A DNA stretch of 47,553 nucleotides from JADJOY01 sp046331705 [NCBI: bacterium] (GCA_046331705.1 JAXLQJ010000056.1:1-47553); one strand, 5' to 3'; counted from the first letter of the stretch, positions 9,287-30,119 are shown. The notes: a model not told the origin generated them from the letters alone. Numbers and translations: made by a program.

Positions 9287-9655
9287 TCAGAGCACTTCCG
9301 GTGCGAGCGAGATGATTTTCGTGAAGTTCTTCGCACGCAACTCGCGTGCGACGGGCCCGAAGATACGAGTGCCGATGGGCTCGCGCTGCGGCGTGATCAG
9401 CACCACGGAATTCGTATCGAAGCGGATGTACGATCCATCGGGACGGCCCACCTCTTTGGCGGTTCGAACGATGACCGCGTGGTGGACCTCGCCCTTCTTC
9501 GCCTTCGACCGAGGCAGCGCCTCTTTCACCGATACGACGATGACGTCGCCAACGGAGGCGTAACGTCGCCTCGTACCGCCCAACAGCTGGATGCACTCGA
9601 CGCGCTTCGCGCCCGAGTTGTCGGCGACATCCAGCCAGGTTTCGACCTGAATCAT
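9287..9655 (-). CDS. rplN: 50S ribosomal protein L14
   Basis: L14 forms an intersubunit bridge near the factor site. The 122-residue product is of typical size and carries [40 protein letters not shown] and the C-terminal [20 protein letters not shown]. It lies 9 bases after rpsQ. Confidence 0.98.
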   Translation of the reverse strand: MIQVETWLDVADNSGAKRVECIQLLGGTRRRYASVGDVIVVSVKEALPRSKAKKGEVHHAVIVRTAKEVGRPDGSYIRFDTNSVVLITPQREPIGTRIFGPVARELRAKNFTKIISLAPEVL

Positions 9656-9664
9656 GACGATCCC

Positions 9665-9928
9665 TCAGTTCGCGTGCGACAGAACCTTGCGTACCCGCCA
9701 GCTCTTTCGCTTGCTGAGGGGACGACATTCCACGATTTCCACCGTGTCGCCAACCTTGCACTCGTTGCGCTCGTCGTGCGCCATGTACCGGCGATGACGT
9801 CGCAGCACCTTCTTGTAGAGCGGATGCGGAGCTCGCCGGGTCACACGGACCACGATCGTCTTGTCCATCGTATCGCTCACGACGACACCCACGTGTCGCT
9901 TGCGAATCGAGCGCGATTGCGCGTTCAT
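9665..9928 (-). CDS. rpsQ: 30S ribosomal protein S17
   Basis: S17 is a primary 16S rRNA-binding OB-fold protein. The 87-residue product has the signature [20 protein letters not shown] and the [20 protein letters not shown] segment. Its ATG (9926-9928) overlaps the rpmC TGA in an ATGA arrangement, which suggests translational coupling. Confidence 0.97.
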   Translation of the reverse strand: MNAQSRSIRKRHVGVVVSDTMDKTIVVRVTRRAPHPLYKKVLRRHRRYMAHDERNECKVGDTVEIVECRPLSKRKSWRVRKVLSHAN

Positions 9929-10119
9929 CGACCCTCACCCCGCTGCTTCAACACCGTCTGGACACGCGCGATGTCGCGCCGCACTTCGCGCAGCCGCGCG
10001 CTGTTGCGTAGCTGCCCCGTGGCGTGCTGGAGGCGCAGATGGAACAGATCCTCGCGCAGCTCCCGCTCCCGCCCCTTGAGCTCCTCTGCAGCCATGCCCT
10101 TGAACTCTTCCAGGCTCAC
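9925..10119 (-). CDS. rpmC: 50S ribosomal protein L29
   Basis: L29 lies near the exit tunnel and helps dock signal recognition particle and trigger factor. From the GTG at 10117-10119 the product has 64 residues, beginning [20 protein letters not shown] and containing the family segment [20 protein letters not shown]. The frame is open further upstream inside rplP, but only this start gives a normal-sized L29. The start overlaps the rplP stop (GTGA) and the stop overlaps the rpsQ start (ATGA). Confidence 0.96.
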   Translation of the reverse strand: MSLEEFKGMAAEELKGRERELREDLFHLRLQHATGQLRNSARLREVRRDIARVQTVLKQRGEGR

Positions 10120-10532
10120 AGGCCTTCCTCCCGAACCACTGCACGTGTCTTGATGGGGAGCTTGTGTCCCGCGATCCGCATCGCCTCGAGCGCATCCGCG
10201 CGCGCCACTCCCTCGATCTCGTAGAGAATTCGACCAGGTAGCACGACCGCAACCCAATCCTCGGGATTGCCCTTGCCCTTACCCATGCGGGTTTCGAGCG
10301 GCTTCTTCGTGATCGGCTTGTCCGGAAAGATTCGAATCCAAACCTTTCCGTGTCGCTTCACGTGGCGGGTGATCGCGATACGCGCCGCCTCGATCTGGCG
10401 TGCCGTGAGCCATCCGGGCTCCATCGCCTGGAGCCCGAACTCACCGAGCGACAGCCGCGAGCCGCGATAGGCCTTGCCCGCAAGCCGCCCCTTCTGAAGC
10501 TTTCGAAACTTTGTACGTGCCGGCTGAAGCAT
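10116..10532 (-). CDS. rplP: 50S ribosomal protein L16
   Basis: L16 helps position A-site tRNA and is needed for late 50S maturation. The 138-residue product begins [20 protein letters not shown] and has the conserved [40 protein letters not shown] and [20 protein letters not shown]. It is the normal length and sits between rpsC and rpmC. Confidence 0.98.
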   Translation of the reverse strand: MLQPARTKFRKLQKGRLAGKAYRGSRLSLGEFGLQAMEPGWLTARQIEAARIAITRHVKRHGKVWIRIFPDKPITKKPLETRMGKGKGNPEDWVAVVLPGRILYEIEGVARADALEAMRIAGHKLPIKTRAVVREEGL

Positions 10533-10571
10533 GCGCCCGTTCCCTCGCTCCCGTTACCGTCGACCAATCCG

Positions 10572-11222
10572 TCAGATCAGCTTGCCCGGCGCGTTTCGAT
10601 CCAGCTGCTCGCCCAAGAAGATCCAGCACTTCACGCCGATCGTTCCGTAGGTCGTCTTCGCCGTTGCCTGGCCGAAGTCGATGCGCGCGCGCAGCGTGTG
10701 CAGGGGAACGCGCCCCTCGCGGTACCACTCCATTCGGGACATCTCGCTGCCGCCGAGGCGCCCGCCGCACTGGATTTTGACGCCCAGCGCCCCTAGCTTC
10801 ATGGATGTCGTCACCGCTCGCTTCATCGCGCGCCGGAACGCGACGCGTCGCTCGAGCTGTACGGCTACGTTCTCGGCCACCAGCTGCGCGTCGGTCTCGG
10901 CCTTGCGCACCTCGTGGATGTTCAGGTGGATCTCCTTGTCCGTCAGTCGCTGCAGATCCGCCTTGATCTTCTCGACCTCGGCGCCCTTCTTTCCGATCAC
11001 GATGCCGGGTCGCGAGGTGTGGATGTTGACGCGAACCTGGTTCGCTTTGCGCTCGATCTCGACCCGACTCAGGCCGGCATGATGTAGACGGCTCTTGAGG
11101 TGCTCACGAATGCGGATGTCTTCGTGCAACCACTTCGTGAAGTTGGGCTTCGCGTACCACTTCGAATCCCACGTCTCGATCACACCGAGCCGAAACCCAC
11201 GCGGATGAACTTTCTGGCCCAA
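10572..11222 (-). CDS. rpsC: 30S ribosomal protein S3
   Basis: S3 is at the mRNA entry site and takes part in helicase activity of the 30S. The 216-residue product starts [20 protein letters not shown]. It contains the KH domain with the GxxG-type loop ([20 protein letters not shown]) and the C-terminal domain ([20 protein letters not shown]). It follows rplV by 14 bases. Confidence 0.98.
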   Translation of the reverse strand: MGQKVHPRGFRLGVIETWDSKWYAKPNFTKWLHEDIRIREHLKSRLHHAGLSRVEIERKANQVRVNIHTSRPGIVIGKKGAEVEKIKADLQRLTDKEIHLNIHEVRKAETDAQLVAENVAVQLERRVAFRRAMKRAVTTSMKLGALGVKIQCGGRLGGSEMSRMEWYREGRVPLHTLRARIDFGQATAKTTYGTIGVKCWIFLGEQLDRNAPGKLI

Positions 11223-11236
11223 GGCTCACTCCCCTC

Positions 11237-11602
11237 TCAGCGTTCGACGAGCTCGACGGTGATGTGGCTGGTTCGCTTCCGAATCGGTGTGCCGCGGCCC
11301 ATGGCGCGGGGAATCCAACGCTTCCAGGTTGGGCCCTCGTCGACCCACGCGCGCGCGACGACCAGGCGATCGACGTCGAGCTTGCCGGTCTCCTCAGCGT
11401 TCGCGACCGCGGACTTGAGCAGCTTGGAGATGGTCTTGGCGGCCGCCCGACGGCTGAACATCAGCGTCCGCTGCGCCTCGCCCACGGACTTGCCGCGAAC
11501 GAGATCGACGACCTTTCGCACCTTGTAGGGTGCCTGCCTCACGTAGCGGGCCTGCGCCCGAACCTGCTCATCCACGACCGTTCTCCCTCGACCGTTGCTC
11601 AT
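11237..11602 (-). CDS. rplV: 50S ribosomal protein L22
   Basis: L22 lines the narrowest part of the exit tunnel. The product is 121 residues from the ATG at 11600-11602; an in-frame GTG at 11612-11614 would add four residues. Core motifs are RYVRQAPYKVRKVVDLVRGK, SAVANAEETGKLDVDRLVVA and the tunnel loop region PTWKRWIPRAMGRGTPIRKR. It lies between rpsS and rpsC. Confidence 0.96.
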   Translation of the reverse strand: MSNGRGRTVVDEQVRAQARYVRQAPYKVRKVVDLVRGKSVGEAQRTLMFSRRAAAKTISKLLKSAVANAEETGKLDVDRLVVARAWVDEGPTWKRWIPRAMGRGTPIRKRTSHITVELVER

Positions 11603-11656
11603 TCCGAGAATCACGTGCCGGGGACGATCCCGTGGCCCCCGGGCCCGCGACGAACG

Positions 11657-11941
11657 TCACTTCTTCACGACCTTGGTCTTGCGATCACCCGCGTGCGCGT
11701 GGAACGTCCGCGTCGGGGCGAACTCACCGAGCTTGTGGCCCACCATGTTTTCGGTGACGAACAACGGGATGAACTTCTTCCCGTTGTGAACGGCGAAGTT
11801 CACACCGATCATCTCTGGCGTCACCGTCGACCGCCGAGACCACGTCTTGATCGGTTGACGAGTCTCGCCCTTGCGATACTCCTGAACCTTCTTGCCGAGG
11901 CTCGGCTCGACGTACGGTCCTTTGCGCAGCGAACGGGGCAT
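11657..11941 (-). CDS. rpsS: 30S ribosomal protein S19
   Basis: S19 works with S13 in the 30S head near A-site tRNA. The 94-residue product begins [20 protein letters not shown] and has the conserved [20 protein letters not shown] and [20 protein letters not shown]. Typical length and position after rplB. Confidence 0.98.
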   Translation of the reverse strand: MPRSLRKGPYVEPSLGKKVQEYRKGETRQPIKTWSRRSTVTPEMIGVNFAVHNGKKFIPLFVTENMVGHKLGEFAPTRTFHAHAGDRKTKVVKK

Positions 11942-11984
11942 CTCGAGGCTCTCCTGTAACTGTCTTCGACCAGCGAGTCGCGTC

Positions 11985-12806
11985 TCACTTACGACGCTTC
12001 AAGATCAAGCGATCCGAGTTCTTCTTCTTGCGCGTGCGGTAACCCTTGGTCGGAATGCCCCAAGGCGTACACGGATGCCGTCCGCCCGAGCTCTTGCCCT
12101 CGCCGCCTCCCAAGGGGTGGTCGATGGGGTTCATCGCGACGCCGCGGACTCGCGGGCGCCATCCCAGGTGACGATTGCGACCGGCCTTGCCGATGGCGAC
12201 GTTGCCGTGGTCGGTGTTGCCCACCTGGCCGATGGTCGCGCGACACTCGAGACGCACCAGCCGAACCTCACCCGAAGGCAACTTCAGCGTCGCGTGCGCG
12301 CCTTCCTTGGCGAGCAACTGAGCTGCACCGCCAGCCGACCGCACGAGCTGCCCGCCGCGCCCGGGCTTGAGCTCGATGTTGTGGACCGTCGAGCCCGCGG
12401 GAATCGACCGCAGCGGCAAGGCGTTGCCCGGCCGGATGTCCGCACCCTCGCCCGACATCACGACGTCACCGACCGTCAGACCGACCGGCGCGAGAATGTA
12501 ACGCTTGTCGCCATCTGCGTAGTGAAGCAGCGCAAGGTTCGCCGATCGATTCGGGTCGTACTGAATCGAGGCCACCTTCGCCGGTACACCGTCCTTGTCG
12601 CGGCGAAAATCGATGATGCGATATCGACGGCGAGCGCCGCCGCCGCGGTGCCGCGCGGTGATGTGGCCGTGCGCGTTGCGCCCACCACTCTTGCGCAGCG
12701 CTTCCGTCAAGGAGCGCTCGGGCCCTGCCGGCGCCAAGCCGGGGTCCACCACCGCGGTCTGGAACCGCCGTCCAGCGGAGGTCGGTCGGAACGTGCGAAT
12801 CGGCAT
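11985..12806 (-). CDS. rplB: 50S ribosomal protein L2
   Basis: L2 is needed for subunit association and peptidyl-transferase function. The 273-residue product has the family N-terminus ([20 protein letters not shown]), the RNA-binding domain ([20 protein letters not shown]) and the C-terminal [20 protein letters not shown], which contains the conserved functional histidine. It is 12 bases downstream of rplW. Confidence 0.98.
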   Translation of the reverse strand: MPIRTFRPTSAGRRFQTAVVDPGLAPAGPERSLTEALRKSGGRNAHGHITARHRGGGARRRYRIIDFRRDKDGVPAKVASIQYDPNRSANLALLHYADGDKRYILAPVGLTVGDVVMSGEGADIRPGNALPLRSIPAGSTVHNIELKPGRGGQLVRSAGGAAQLLAKEGAHATLKLPSGEVRLVRLECRATIGQVGNTDHGNVAIGKAGRNRHLGWRPRVRGVAMNPIDHPLGGGEGKSSGGRHPCTPWGIPTKGYRTRKKKNSDRLILKRRK

Positions 12807-12818
12807 CGGAAAACTCCG

Positions 12819-13106
12819 TCAACCCTGCTCGAAGAACTCGATGGTGTCGCCGGCGCGAAGCTCGACGACGGCCTTCTTCCAGTCCGAGCGCTCCCGCAGA
12901 CGCGCGCCCAGCCGCTTCACCTTCCCCTTCACCCGCGAGGTCCGGACGTCGAGAACGTGAACCTTGAACAGATCCTCGATCGCCTTCCGGATCTGAGCCT
13001 TGTTCGCATCCAGGCGAACCGCGAAGACCACCTGATTCGCGTCCTCCTTGAGTCGAACGCTCTTCTCGGTGACGATCGGGCGCAGCAGTACGTCGTAGGT
13101 GTTCAT
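12819..13106 (-). CDS. rplW: 50S ribosomal protein L23
   Basis: L23 is at the tunnel exit and docks trigger factor and SRP. From the ATG at 13104-13106 the 95-residue product reads [20 protein letters not shown] and includes [20 protein letters not shown] and [20 protein letters not shown]. Its start overlaps the rplD stop in an ATGA arrangement, indicating coupling. The frame is open upstream through rplD but that part is not L23-like. Confidence 0.97.
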   Translation of the reverse strand: MNTYDVLLRPIVTEKSVRLKEDANQVVFAVRLDANKAQIRKAIEDLFKVHVLDVRTSRVKGKVKRLGARLRERSDWKKAVVELRAGDTIEFFEQG

Positions 13107-13728
13107 GGCTTGCCGAGCCTCCGGCAGATCTCCGTCAACGCGCCGCGAGTGAGCACCAGGTGCTCGTGCTTGAGCACGTCGAAGACATTGAGCCCCGCAA
13201 CACGGATCGCCTTGACCGTCGGAAGATTCCGCGCGGCGCGCTCCAGCGCGGCATCCTGCTGATCCGACACGATCAGCGCGCTGCCGACGCCGATCCTCTC
13301 CAACCCCTGACGCAAGAGCTTCGTCTTCCCGTCGCCGAGGTCGAATCCGTCGACGATCACCAGCTTGCTCTCCTGCGCGCGCAGGCTGAGCGCGGACAAC
13401 AGCGCGCTTCGCCGCGTGCTGCGGGGCAGCCGGTACTCGAAGCTGTGCGGCTTCGGTCCGAAGATCGTCGAACCGCCACGCCACAGCGGGCTCCGGCGGC
13501 TTCCCACCCGCGCCCGCCCAGTGCCCTTCTGCTTCCAGGGCTTGAGACCGCCGCCTCGCACGTCGGAGCGCGACTTGGTGGACGCACAACCACGGCGCCG
13601 ATTCGCGAGCTGCATCACGACCGTGTCGTGAAGCAGGTGCCCCCTCACCGCGACCCCGAAGATCGCGGTGTCGAGCTCGACCGGCGCCAGCTTTTCCTGG
13701 CTCGCGCTGAAGCAATCTGCAGTTGCCA

Positions 13729-13729
<1 letters not shown>
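13103..13729 (-). CDS. rplD: 50S ribosomal protein L4
   Basis: L4 lines the exit tunnel and in some bacteria autoregulates the S10 operon. The 208-residue product has the extended-loop signature [20 protein letters not shown] and the globular C-terminal part ([20 protein letters not shown]). Length is normal. Its ATG (13727-13729) shares one base with the TGA of rpsJ (TGATG). In nearly all bacteria rplC (L3) lies between rpsJ and rplD; there is no room for it here. Confidence 0.97.
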
Positions 13730-14037
<308 letters not shown>

Positions 14038-14108
14038 CGTTCACGCACCGTCCACGAGTCGCACGCTCCAGCCGTCCAGTCTCTTGCTCGACACGTTCGA
14101 GAAGCAGC

Positions 14109-15302
<1,194 letters not shown>

Positions 15303-15374
15303 GGCTGATTCCCCCTGTCCAGGATCCGCCGATCGTGGCGGTAACTCACCCTGATGAGTGCTGGTTCCTCTGCT

Positions 15375-17465
15375 TCAGTTTTCGTAGTGGTGCACCAGTC
15401 GATCGGCGACCGCTCTCGGAACGGGCTCATACCGATCGAACTGCATCGTGAAGCTCGCCCGACCCTGCGTGGAGCTCCGTAGCGACGTGGCGTAGCCGAA
15501 CATCTCGCACAACGGAACGAGCGCGCTCACGACCTGCGCCCCCGCGCGCGCCTCCATCCCGGACAGTCGACCACGACGCGACCGCATGTCCTCGGTCACC
15601 ACTCCGACGTACTCCTCGGGCACGACGACCTCGAGCTTCATGACCGGCTCGAGCAACGTCCCCTCGGCGTGCAACGCGGCGTCGCGCATCGCGAGTGACG
15701 CGGCGATCTTGAACGAAAGCTCCGACGAGTCCACGGGATGGAAGCTCCCGCCGACGACCTTGACGCCCACGTCGACCACCGGGTAGCCGGCGTACGGGCC
15801 GACATCCAGCGACTCGCGGACACCCTGCTCGACGGCCGCCACGAATTCCCGCGGGATCGCGTCGCTGCCGACCTCGGACTCGACGGTGATGCCACCGCCC
15901 GCCTCGAGCGGCCTGACCTCGAGCTTCACATGGCCGTACTGACCGTGGCCTCCGGTCTGCCGGACATGGCGCGCCTCGCCAACCGCGGGACGCGTGAAGG
16001 TCTCCTTGAACGCGACCTGCGGCTTCCCGACGTTCACACCGACACCGAAGTCGCGACGCAGACGCTCGACGAGCACCTCCAAGTGGAGCTCGCCCATGCC
16101 CGAGATCAGCATCTGCCCCGTCGCTTCGTCCGTGCTGACGCGGAACGTCGGGTCCTCGGCGACGAGCTTCTGCAACGCGGCGGCAAGCTTGTCCTGGTCG
16201 GCCTTGGTCTTCGGCTCGATCGCCTGCGCGATCACGGGAACGGCGAAGTGCATCGACTCGAGCAGCAACGGGGCCTTCTCGTCCGCGAGCGTGTCGCCGG
16301 TCGAGGTGACGCGCAGGCCGACGGCGGCGACGATGTCTCCGGCGTACGCCTCCTTGACCTCCTCGCGTCGATTCGCGTGCATCTTGAGAAGGCGCCCGAT
16401 CCGCTCGCGCTTGCCCTTGTTGACGTTGAGGACGGCACTTCCCGAAGACAACGTGCCGGAATAGACACGCAAGTACGTCAAGTGACCGACGAACGGGTCG
16501 GTGAAGATCTTGAACGCCAGCGCCGCGAGCTTCTCCGTATCGCTGGCCTCACGCTGCTGGTCGGGCGGATCCGTCGGCAACGAGCCCACCGAATGACCGG
16601 ATACCGGCGGGATGTCGGCCGGTGACGGCAGGTAGCGCACGACGGCGTCGAGCAGGGGCTGAATTCCCTTGTTCTTGAAGGCGGACCCCATGAACACGGG
16701 ATGCACGGCGCCCTTCAACGTCGCGCGCCGGACCGCGGCGATCACCTCGTCCTCGGACATGGACTTGCCGCCGAGATAGCCCTCGAGAAAGACGTCGTCG
16801 CTCTCGGCGAGCGATTCCAGCATCTCGAGGCGCATCGCCTCGGCTTCCTCGCGCAGCGCTTCCGGCACGTCGGTCTCTTCCAGACGCGCCCCTAGCGATC
16901 CCTCGTCCCATTGCACGGCACGCATCCCGACGAGATCGACCACGCCCGAGAAGCCCGACTCCAGACCGATCGGGATCTGCATCGGCAGAGGCCGGGCGAG
17001 CAGACGATCCTTCATCATGCGAATCACACGCTCGTGATCTGCGCCGACGCGATCCATCTTGTTCACGAATGCGATGCGCGGCACTTGGTATCGCTCGGCT
17101 TGTCGCCAGACCGTCTCCGACTGCGGCTCCACTCCACCCACTGCACAAAACACCGCGATGGCACCGTCGAGAACCCTCAGGCTTCGCTCGACCTCGGCGG
17201 TGAAGTCGACATGACCCGGCGTGTCGATGATGTTGATCCGGTGATCCTTCCAGAAGCAGGTCGTCGCTGCCGACGTGATCGTGATGCCTCGCTCCTGCTC
17301 CTGCTCCATCCAGTCCATCACCGCCGAGCCGTCGTGAACCTCACCCATCTTGTGGGACACGCCCGTATAGAACAGGACGCGCTCCGTGGTGGTCGTCTTC
17401 CCCGCGTCGATGTGGGCCATGATCCCGATGTTTCTCGTGCGGGAAAGCGGTACCGTGCGCGGCAT
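15375..17465 (-). CDS. fusA: Elongation factor G
   Basis: EF-G drives translocation and, with RRF, ribosome recycling. From the ATG at 17463-17465 the product is 696 residues, starting [20 protein letters not shown]. It contains G1 [12 protein letters not shown], the switch I segment [15 protein letters not shown]3 DTPGHVDF and G4 NKMDRVGAD, then domains II-V with [20 protein letters not shown] and domain IV ([16 protein letters not shown]). The frame remains open upstream across rpsG, but only this ATG gives an EF-G N-terminus. It lies 56 bases downstream of rpsG. Confidence 0.98.
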   Translation of the reverse strand: MPRTVPLSRTRNIGIMAHIDAGKTTTTERVLFYTGVSHKMGEVHDGSAVMDWMEQEQERGITITSAATTCFWKDHRINIIDTPGHVDFTAEVERSLRVLDGAIAVFCAVGGVEPQSETVWRQAERYQVPRIAFVNKMDRVGADHERVIRMMKDRLLARPLPMQIPIGLESGFSGVVDLVGMRAVQWDEGSLGARLEETDVPEALREEAEAMRLEMLESLAESDDVFLEGYLGGKSMSEDEVIAAVRRATLKGAVHPVFMGSAFKNKGIQPLLDAVVRYLPSPADIPPVSGHSVGSLPTDPPDQQREASDTEKLAALAFKIFTDPFVGHLTYLRVYSGTLSSGSAVLNVNKGKRERIGRLLKMHANRREEVKEAYAGDIVAAVGLRVTSTGDTLADEKAPLLLESMHFAVPVIAQAIEPKTKADQDKLAAALQKLVAEDPTFRVSTDEATGQMLISGMGELHLEVLVERLRRDFGVGVNVGKPQVAFKETFTRPAVGEARHVRQTGGHGQYGHVKLEVRPLEAGGGITVESEVGSDAIPREFVAAVEQGVRESLDVGPYAGYPVVDVGVKVVGGSFHPVDSSELSFKIAASLAMRDAALHAEGTLLEPVMKLEVVVPEEYVGVVTEDMRSRRGRLSGMEARAGAQVVSALVPLCEMFGYATSLRSSTQGRASFTMQFDRYEPVPRAVADRLVHHYEN

Positions 17466-17521
17466 GGTCGAACGATCCGAACCCGAAGGACACCGGGGCC
17501 CGGCGGGGCCGAGCCCGAGCG

Positions 17522-17992
17522 TCACCAGCGATAGTGCGCAAACGCCTTGTTCGCCTCGGCCATGCGGTGCGTGTCCTCGCGCTTCTTGATCGTGGCACCA
17601 CGACCGTTGGCGGCATCGATCAACTCGCCCGCCAGGCGCTCCTCCATCGACTTCTCGTGGCGCTCGCGTGCGAACTGAACCAGCCAGCGACTCGCCAGCG
17701 CGACCTGTCGCGCGTCGCGAACGGGAACCGGCACCTGATACGTCGAGCCGCCGACTCGCCTGGACTTCACCTCGAGCTGCGGCTTCGAGCGATCGAGCGC
17801 CTTGCGAAACAGCGCCAACGGCTCCTCGCCCGTCTGCTCCTGCATACGGTCCAGCGCGCGATAGAAGATCATCTGAGCGGTGCTCTTCTTGCCATCGCGC
17901 ATGATGACGTTCACGAACTTCGACACCAGATCGTCCCCATACTTGGGATCCGGCAAGGTCGTTCGCTTCTCGATTTCGCGTCGTCGCGGCAT
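17522..17992 (-). CDS. rpsG: 30S ribosomal protein S7
   Basis: S7 organises the 30S head and is the str-operon repressor in model species. The 156-residue product begins [20 protein letters not shown] and includes [40 protein letters not shown] and the C-terminal [20 protein letters not shown]. It ends WW-free with HYRW, as many S7 proteins do. It is 41 bases after rpsL. Confidence 0.98.
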   Translation of the reverse strand: MPRRREIEKRTTLPDPKYGDDLVSKFVNVIMRDGKKSTAQMIFYRALDRMQEQTGEEPLALFRKALDRSKPQLEVKSRRVGGSTYQVPVPVRDARQVALASRWLVQFARERHEKSMEERLAGELIDAANGRGATIKKREDTHRMAEANKAFAHYRW

Positions 17993-18033
17993 TTCCGAAT
18001 CCCTCGATCTCGATGTCGACCCGAGCTAGGCGC

Positions 18034-18405
18034 TCACTTCGGGCGCTTCGCGCCGTACTTGGAACGTCCCTGGCGCCGGTCCGAGACACCGAGGGAGTCC
18101 TGCGTCCCGCGGATGATGTGGTACCGCACGCCGGGCAGGTCCTTCACGCGTCCACCGCGGATCAAGACCACCGAGTGCTCCTGGAGGTTGTGACCGATGC
18201 CAGGAATGTACGTTGTCACTTCCATGCCGTTCGTGAGCCTCACACGCGCCACCTTGCGAAGTGCAGAGTTGGGCTTCTTGGGCGTGGAGGTGTAAACGCG
18301 CAGACACACACCCCGCACCTGCGGGCAGCTCTTGAGCGCGGGCGCGGCGGTGCGGTTCCGGATCTTCTTGCGGCCGCGGCGGACAAGCTGATTGATCGTC
18401 GGCAT
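18034..18405 (-). CDS. rpsL: 30S ribosomal protein S12
   Basis: S12 monitors decoding in the A site. From the ATG at 18403-18405 the 123-residue product starts [20 protein letters not shown]. It keeps the streptomycin-relevant lysines in [11 protein letters not shown] and [14 protein letters not shown], the susceptible-type residues, and ends [11 protein letters not shown]. The open frame extends 16 codons upstream without similarity. It is the first gene of the str operon and is preceded by a promoter-like AT-rich segment. Confidence 0.98.
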   Translation of the reverse strand: MPTINQLVRRGRKKIRNRTAAPALKSCPQVRGVCLRVYTSTPKKPNSALRKVARVRLTNGMEVTTYIPGIGHNLQEHSVVLIRGGRVKDLPGVRYHIIRGTQDSLGVSDRRQGRSKYGAKRPK

Positions 18406-18496
18406 CCTGGACCTTCCCGAAGCCGACACACCGCGTCGGCCGCGCAAGAGCACACGCGGTCGTTACGCGCTGCGTCGTCGATCAGTACGTGAAAAA

Positions 18497-18529
18497 GCTA
18501 TACTTATTCGATACGAAGAGATACGTCAA
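18497..18529 (-). promoter_or_regulatory. Candidate sigma-70-type promoter for the str operon (rpsL-rpsG-fusA-tuf)
   Basis: In the 142-base rpoC-rpsL gap the minus strand reads TTGACG (18524-18529) followed by an AT-rich stretch, GAATAAGTATAGC. With a 17-base spacer the -10 would be TAAGTA (18501-18506); TATAGC (18497-18502) is a better hexamer but at a 21-base spacer. The segment is notably AT-rich for this GC-rich window. This supports independent transcription of the str operon. The precise start site is inferred, not shown. Confidence 0.55.
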
Positions 18530-18547
18530 GCCACCCCAAGTCCAGCG

Positions 18548-22966
<4,419 letters not shown>

Positions 22967-23019
22967 CGTGGAGCCTCCTCTAATACGCTGTTGAGTACAC
23001 CGGGCGAGGCGAGAGCGCC

Positions 23020-27204
<4,185 letters not shown>

Positions 27205-27272
27205 GCAGACCCCTAAGCGGTCAAACCGCCGGAAAATGGAATGGAACGAGAGCTACTTCAGGCGAGGACAGA

Positions 27273-27662
27273 TCACTTCACCTCGACCGTCGCACCCGCC
27301 TCCTCGAGCTTCTTCTTCACTTCCGCGGCCTCTTCCTTGGAGATGTTCTCCTTCACCGCCTTGGGCACGCCCTCGACGAGATCCTTCGCCTCCTTGAGGC
27401 CGAGCCCGGTGACGGCGCGGACTTCCTTGATCACCTGAATCTTGTTGGCGCCGAAATCCTTGAGGACGACCGTGAACTCGGTCTGCTCCTCGACCGCCGG
27501 CGCGGCGCCGCCAGCCGCTCCGCCCGCAGCCGGTGCCGCAACCACCGCCGCCGCCGCGGTGACGCCCCAGCGACCTTCGAGCTCCTTGGTGAGCTCGGCG
27601 AGCTCGAGCACAGTGCGCTTGTCGAGCCACGCCAGAACGTCTTCCTTGGTGATCTCTGCCAT
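27273..27662 (-). CDS. rplL: 50S ribosomal protein L7/L12
   Basis: Stalk protein that recruits translation factors. From the ATG at 27660-27662 the 129-residue product begins [20 protein letters not shown], has an N-terminal dimerisation domain, an Ala/Gly/Pro-rich hinge ([15 protein letters not shown]) and the C-terminal factor-binding domain ([20 protein letters not shown]). An upstream in-frame start exists but the added Arg-rich residues do not belong to the family. Confidence 0.98.
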   Translation of the reverse strand: MAEITKEDVLAWLDKRTVLELAELTKELEGRWGVTAAAAVVAAPAAGGAAGGAAPAVEEQTEFTVVLKDFGANKIQVIKEVRAVTGLGLKEAKDLVEGVPKAVKENISKEEAAEVKKKLEEAGATVEVK

Positions 27663-27838
27663 TGTTCCTACTCCTTTTCGCGCTTTCGTTCCCCGCCTAG
27701 CGGTTCTGGATACGTTGTGCGACGTCCGCTCCACGCGGAACGACGCTCGGATTCGTGCTCAGCTTCTCGATCATGCGAGCGGCCGTCGTCGACCGCGCTC
27801 GGCCCCGCGGCCCGATGCGACGGTCGATGCAACCCGCG
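27663..27838 (-). other. rplJ-rplL intergenic segment
   Basis: A 176-base gap separates the rplJ stop from the rplL start, long compared with other gaps in this cluster. I see one small perfect hairpin (TCCGC-TCCAC-GCGGA, 27725-27739) but no T-run, so no convincing terminator. The open frames crossing it are shadows. It may carry a processing site or a secondary rplL promoter, but nothing specific can be shown. Confidence 0.3.
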
Positions 27839-28369
27839 TCACCCACCCTCGCCCAGCGCCTGACCGCGCGCGTGCAGCACCCCGACCATGTCTCGGCCCG
27901 GGGCCTGAAGGACGCCCAAGAACTTCCGCGGCGCCGCCACGAGCAGCCCGACCAGCTTGGCGCGCAGCTCGGGAAGGCCGGGCAGGGTTGCAAGCGCCTC
28001 GACGTCCTGGGGCGCGAGCTTCGTCCCGGCCAGCAACCCACCGCGCAGCTTGAGCGGCTTCTCGTCCTTCTTGGTGGCGTACTTGGTCAGCACCTTGGCC
28101 ACGGCGACCGGGTCCGCCGCCGTCATCGCGATCACGGTCGGCCCCCGGAACGAGTCGCCGAGCACCTCGACGGCGGTGCGCTCGGCGGCCTTCCGCGCGA
28201 GCCGATTCTTGACGACGTGCAGCTCGCTGTTGGCGGCGCGGAGATCGACCCGCAAACGCGTGAACTGGTCGACCGTGAAGCCTTGGTAATCGGCCACCAC
28301 GAACAGCGTCATCGTCTGGAACTTCTGATGCAGCTCGTCGACGGACTCGACTTTTTCGGTACGATTCAC
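27839..28369 (-). CDS. rplJ: 50S ribosomal protein L10
   Basis: L10 anchors the L7/L12 stalk dimers to 23S rRNA. The 176-residue product has the N-terminal RNA-binding domain (LFVVADYQGFTVDQFTRLRV, then VVKNRLARKAAE) and a C-terminal helix region (ELRAKLVGLLVAAPRKFLGV) that binds L12. It follows rplA by 28 bases and precedes rplL. Confidence 0.97.
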   Translation of the reverse strand: MNRTEKVESVDELHQKFQTMTLFVVADYQGFTVDQFTRLRVDLRAANSELHVVKNRLARKAAERTAVEVLGDSFRGPTVIAMTAADPVAVAKVLTKYATKKDEKPLKLRGGLLAGTKLAPQDVEALATLPGLPELRAKLVGLLVAAPRKFLGVLQAPGRDMVGVLHARGQALGEGG

Positions 28370-28397
28370 CGGGAAGCCCTCCTGGTTGCGGTGCGAC

Positions 28398-29102
28398 TCA
28401 GGCCGTTACGCGGAACTCAGCCGGATCCACCTTGACTCCCGGCCCCATGGTGCTGCTGAGCGCGATGCTCTTCAGATAGATACCCTTGCTCGTCGACGGC
28501 TTCATCCGGTTGATCTGGTTCATCAGTGCCATGAAGTTGTCGCGGACCTGGTCGCGCTTGAAGGATCTCTTCGCGATGCCGGCGTGAACGATGCCGGCCT
28601 TGTCGACGCGGAACTCCACCTTGCCGGCCTTGGCCTCCTCGACGGCACGCTTCACGTCGAACGTGACGGAGCCGGTCTTGGGGCTCGGCATGAGACCGCG
28701 CGGACCGAGCACCTTACCCAGCTTGCCGAGGTCCTTCATCATGTCCGGCGTCGCGATGAGCTTGTCGAACTCGAGCCATCCGCCTTCGATCTGCTTCAGA
28801 TACTCGTCGTTGCCGACGAGATCCGCGCCGGCGTCGCGAGCCTCCTTCTCCTTCGCGGCGTCACGTGCGAGCACGAGCACGCGAGCGCCCTTGCCCGTGC
28901 CATGGGGCAGCACGAGGGCACCACGAACGTTCTGGTCCGCCTTGCGGGGGTCGACACCCAGACGGATCGCGACCTCGAGAGTCTCGTCGAACTTCGCCGT
29001 CGCGGTGGCGAGCAGCGTGTCGATTGCTTCCTCGACGGGATACGCCTTGTTGCGGTCGACCGCAGCGAGCGCCTTGTTGAACCGGTTGCTGTGTTTCGGC
29101 AT
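28398..29102 (-). CDS. rplA: 50S ribosomal protein L1
   Basis: L1 forms the mobile stalk at the E site and often represses its own operon. The 234-residue product starts [20 protein letters not shown] and contains [40 protein letters not shown] and the C-terminal [20 protein letters not shown]. Standard rplK-rplA arrangement with a 20-base gap. Confidence 0.98.
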   Translation of the reverse strand: MPKHSNRFNKALAAVDRNKAYPVEEAIDTLLATATAKFDETLEVAIRLGVDPRKADQNVRGALVLPHGTGKGARVLVLARDAAKEKEARDAGADLVGNDEYLKQIEGGWLEFDKLIATPDMMKDLGKLGKVLGPRGLMPSPKTGSVTFDVKRAVEEAKAGKVEFRVDKAGIVHAGIAKRSFKRDQVRDNFMALMNQINRMKPSTSKGIYLKSIALSSTMGPGVKVDPAEFRVTA

Positions 29103-29122
29103 GTCTCACCTGGACGCGGGCC

Positions 29123-29548
29123 TCAGCCCGTCACCTCGATTCCCATGCTGCGTGCCGTGCCCGAGATCGTGTTGACAGCTGCCGCGAGGCTTGCGGCCGT
29201 CAGGTCCGGCATCTTGCGCTTCGCGATGTCCTCGACCTGCGCGCGCGTCAGTCGCCCGACCTTCTCGCGCTTCGGGTCGTGAGCGCCCTTGACGACGCCT
29301 GCGGCCATCTTCAACAAGACCGACGCAGGCGGCGTCTTGGTCACGAACTCGAACGATCGATCCGAGTAGACCGTGATCACGACCGGAATCGTGATGCCCT
29401 TGTCGCCTTGCGTCCGCTCGTTGAACTTGCGGCAGAACTCCATGATGTTGACGCCGTGCTGACCGAGCGCCGGGCCCACCGGGGGCGACGGATTCGCCTC
29501 GCCACCCGTGACGTGCAGCTTGATCTGCGTCACGACTTTCTTTGCCAT
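29123..29548 (-). CDS. rplK: 50S ribosomal protein L11
   Basis: L11 forms the GTPase-associated centre with 23S rRNA and is needed for RelA activation in species that have it. The 141-residue product starts [20 protein letters not shown], has the proline-rich [20 protein letters not shown] and the C-terminal RNA-binding domain ending [16 protein letters not shown]. It is 37 bases after nusG. Confidence 0.98.
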   Translation of the reverse strand: MAKKVVTQIKLHVTGGEANPSPPVGPALGQHGVNIMEFCRKFNERTQGDKGITIPVVITVYSDRSFEFVTKTPPASVLLKMAAGVVKGAHDPKREKVGRLTRAQVEDIAKRKMPDLTAASLAAAVNTISGTARSMGIEVTG

Positions 29549-29585
29549 CGAACCTTCCCCTCGTCACGCGCGGCGCCGCGCGCGC

Positions 29586-30119
29586 TCATGCCTTCTCGAC
29601 TTGAACGAAATCCAGCTCCACCGGCGTGGCGCGGCCGAAGATGCTCACGGCAACCTTGAGCTTCGACTTCTCCGGCTTCACCTCCTCGACGACGCCCACG
29701 AAGTTCGCGAACGGGCCGTCGATGACTCGAACGCTCTCGCCCTCGGCGAAGCGCACACGGCTCACCGGCTTCAACACGCCGGCTTCGATCTGATTGCGCA
29801 TCGCTCGCACTTCTTGCTCGGGAATGGGACTCGGATGCTGCTTGTCGCCGCCGATGAAGCTCGTCACCTTCGGCGTGTTCTGGACGATGTGCCAGGTCTC
29901 GTCGTCGAGCTCCATCTCGACGAACAGATAACCCGGGTACATCTTGCGCGACGTGGTTCGCTTCTGTCCCTTCACGAGCTCGATCGTCTTCTCCTGAGGA
30001 ATCAGGATTTCCCCGAAGCGCTCCTCCATCCCGGCTCGACGCACCCGCTCCTCCAGGGCCTGCTTGGCCTTGTTCTCGTAACCGGAGTAGGTGTGAACCA
30101 CGTACCACTGCTTCGTCAT
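29586..30119 (-). CDS. nusG: Transcription termination/antitermination protein NusG
   Basis: NusG binds the RNA polymerase clamp and links it to Rho or S10. From the ATG at 30117-30119 the product is 177 residues, starting [20 protein letters not shown], with the NGN domain ([20 protein letters not shown]) and the C-terminal KOW ([20 protein letters not shown]). The ATG has AGGGG at good spacing; in-frame ATGs two and seven codons upstream are less well placed. It lies 78 bases after secE. Confidence 0.97.
   Translation of the reverse strand: MTKQWYVVHTYSGYENKAKQALEERVRRAGMEERFGEILIPQEKTIELVKGQKRTTSRKMYPGYLFVEMELDDETWHIVQNTPKVTSFIGGDKQHPSPIPEQEVRAMRNQIEAGVLKPVSRVRFAEGESVRVIDGPFANFVGVVEEVKPEKSKLKVAVSIFGRATPVELDFVQVEKA

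Noticed and set aside
7493-10153. Plus-strand open frame of 886 codons opposite rplF-rpmC
   Set aside because: Antisense to eight ribosomal protein genes with intact products; no domain recognisable.
17522-18089. N-terminal extension of fusA running through rpsG
   Set aside because: It has no EF-G similarity, and rpsG in another frame is intact. The ATG at 17463-17465 is the real start.
22967-23019. Possible terminator between rpoB and rpoC
   Set aside because: The 53-base gap contains a GC-rich inverted stretch but no T-run, and a strong ribosome-binding site follows, so it is an ordinary intergenic spacer.
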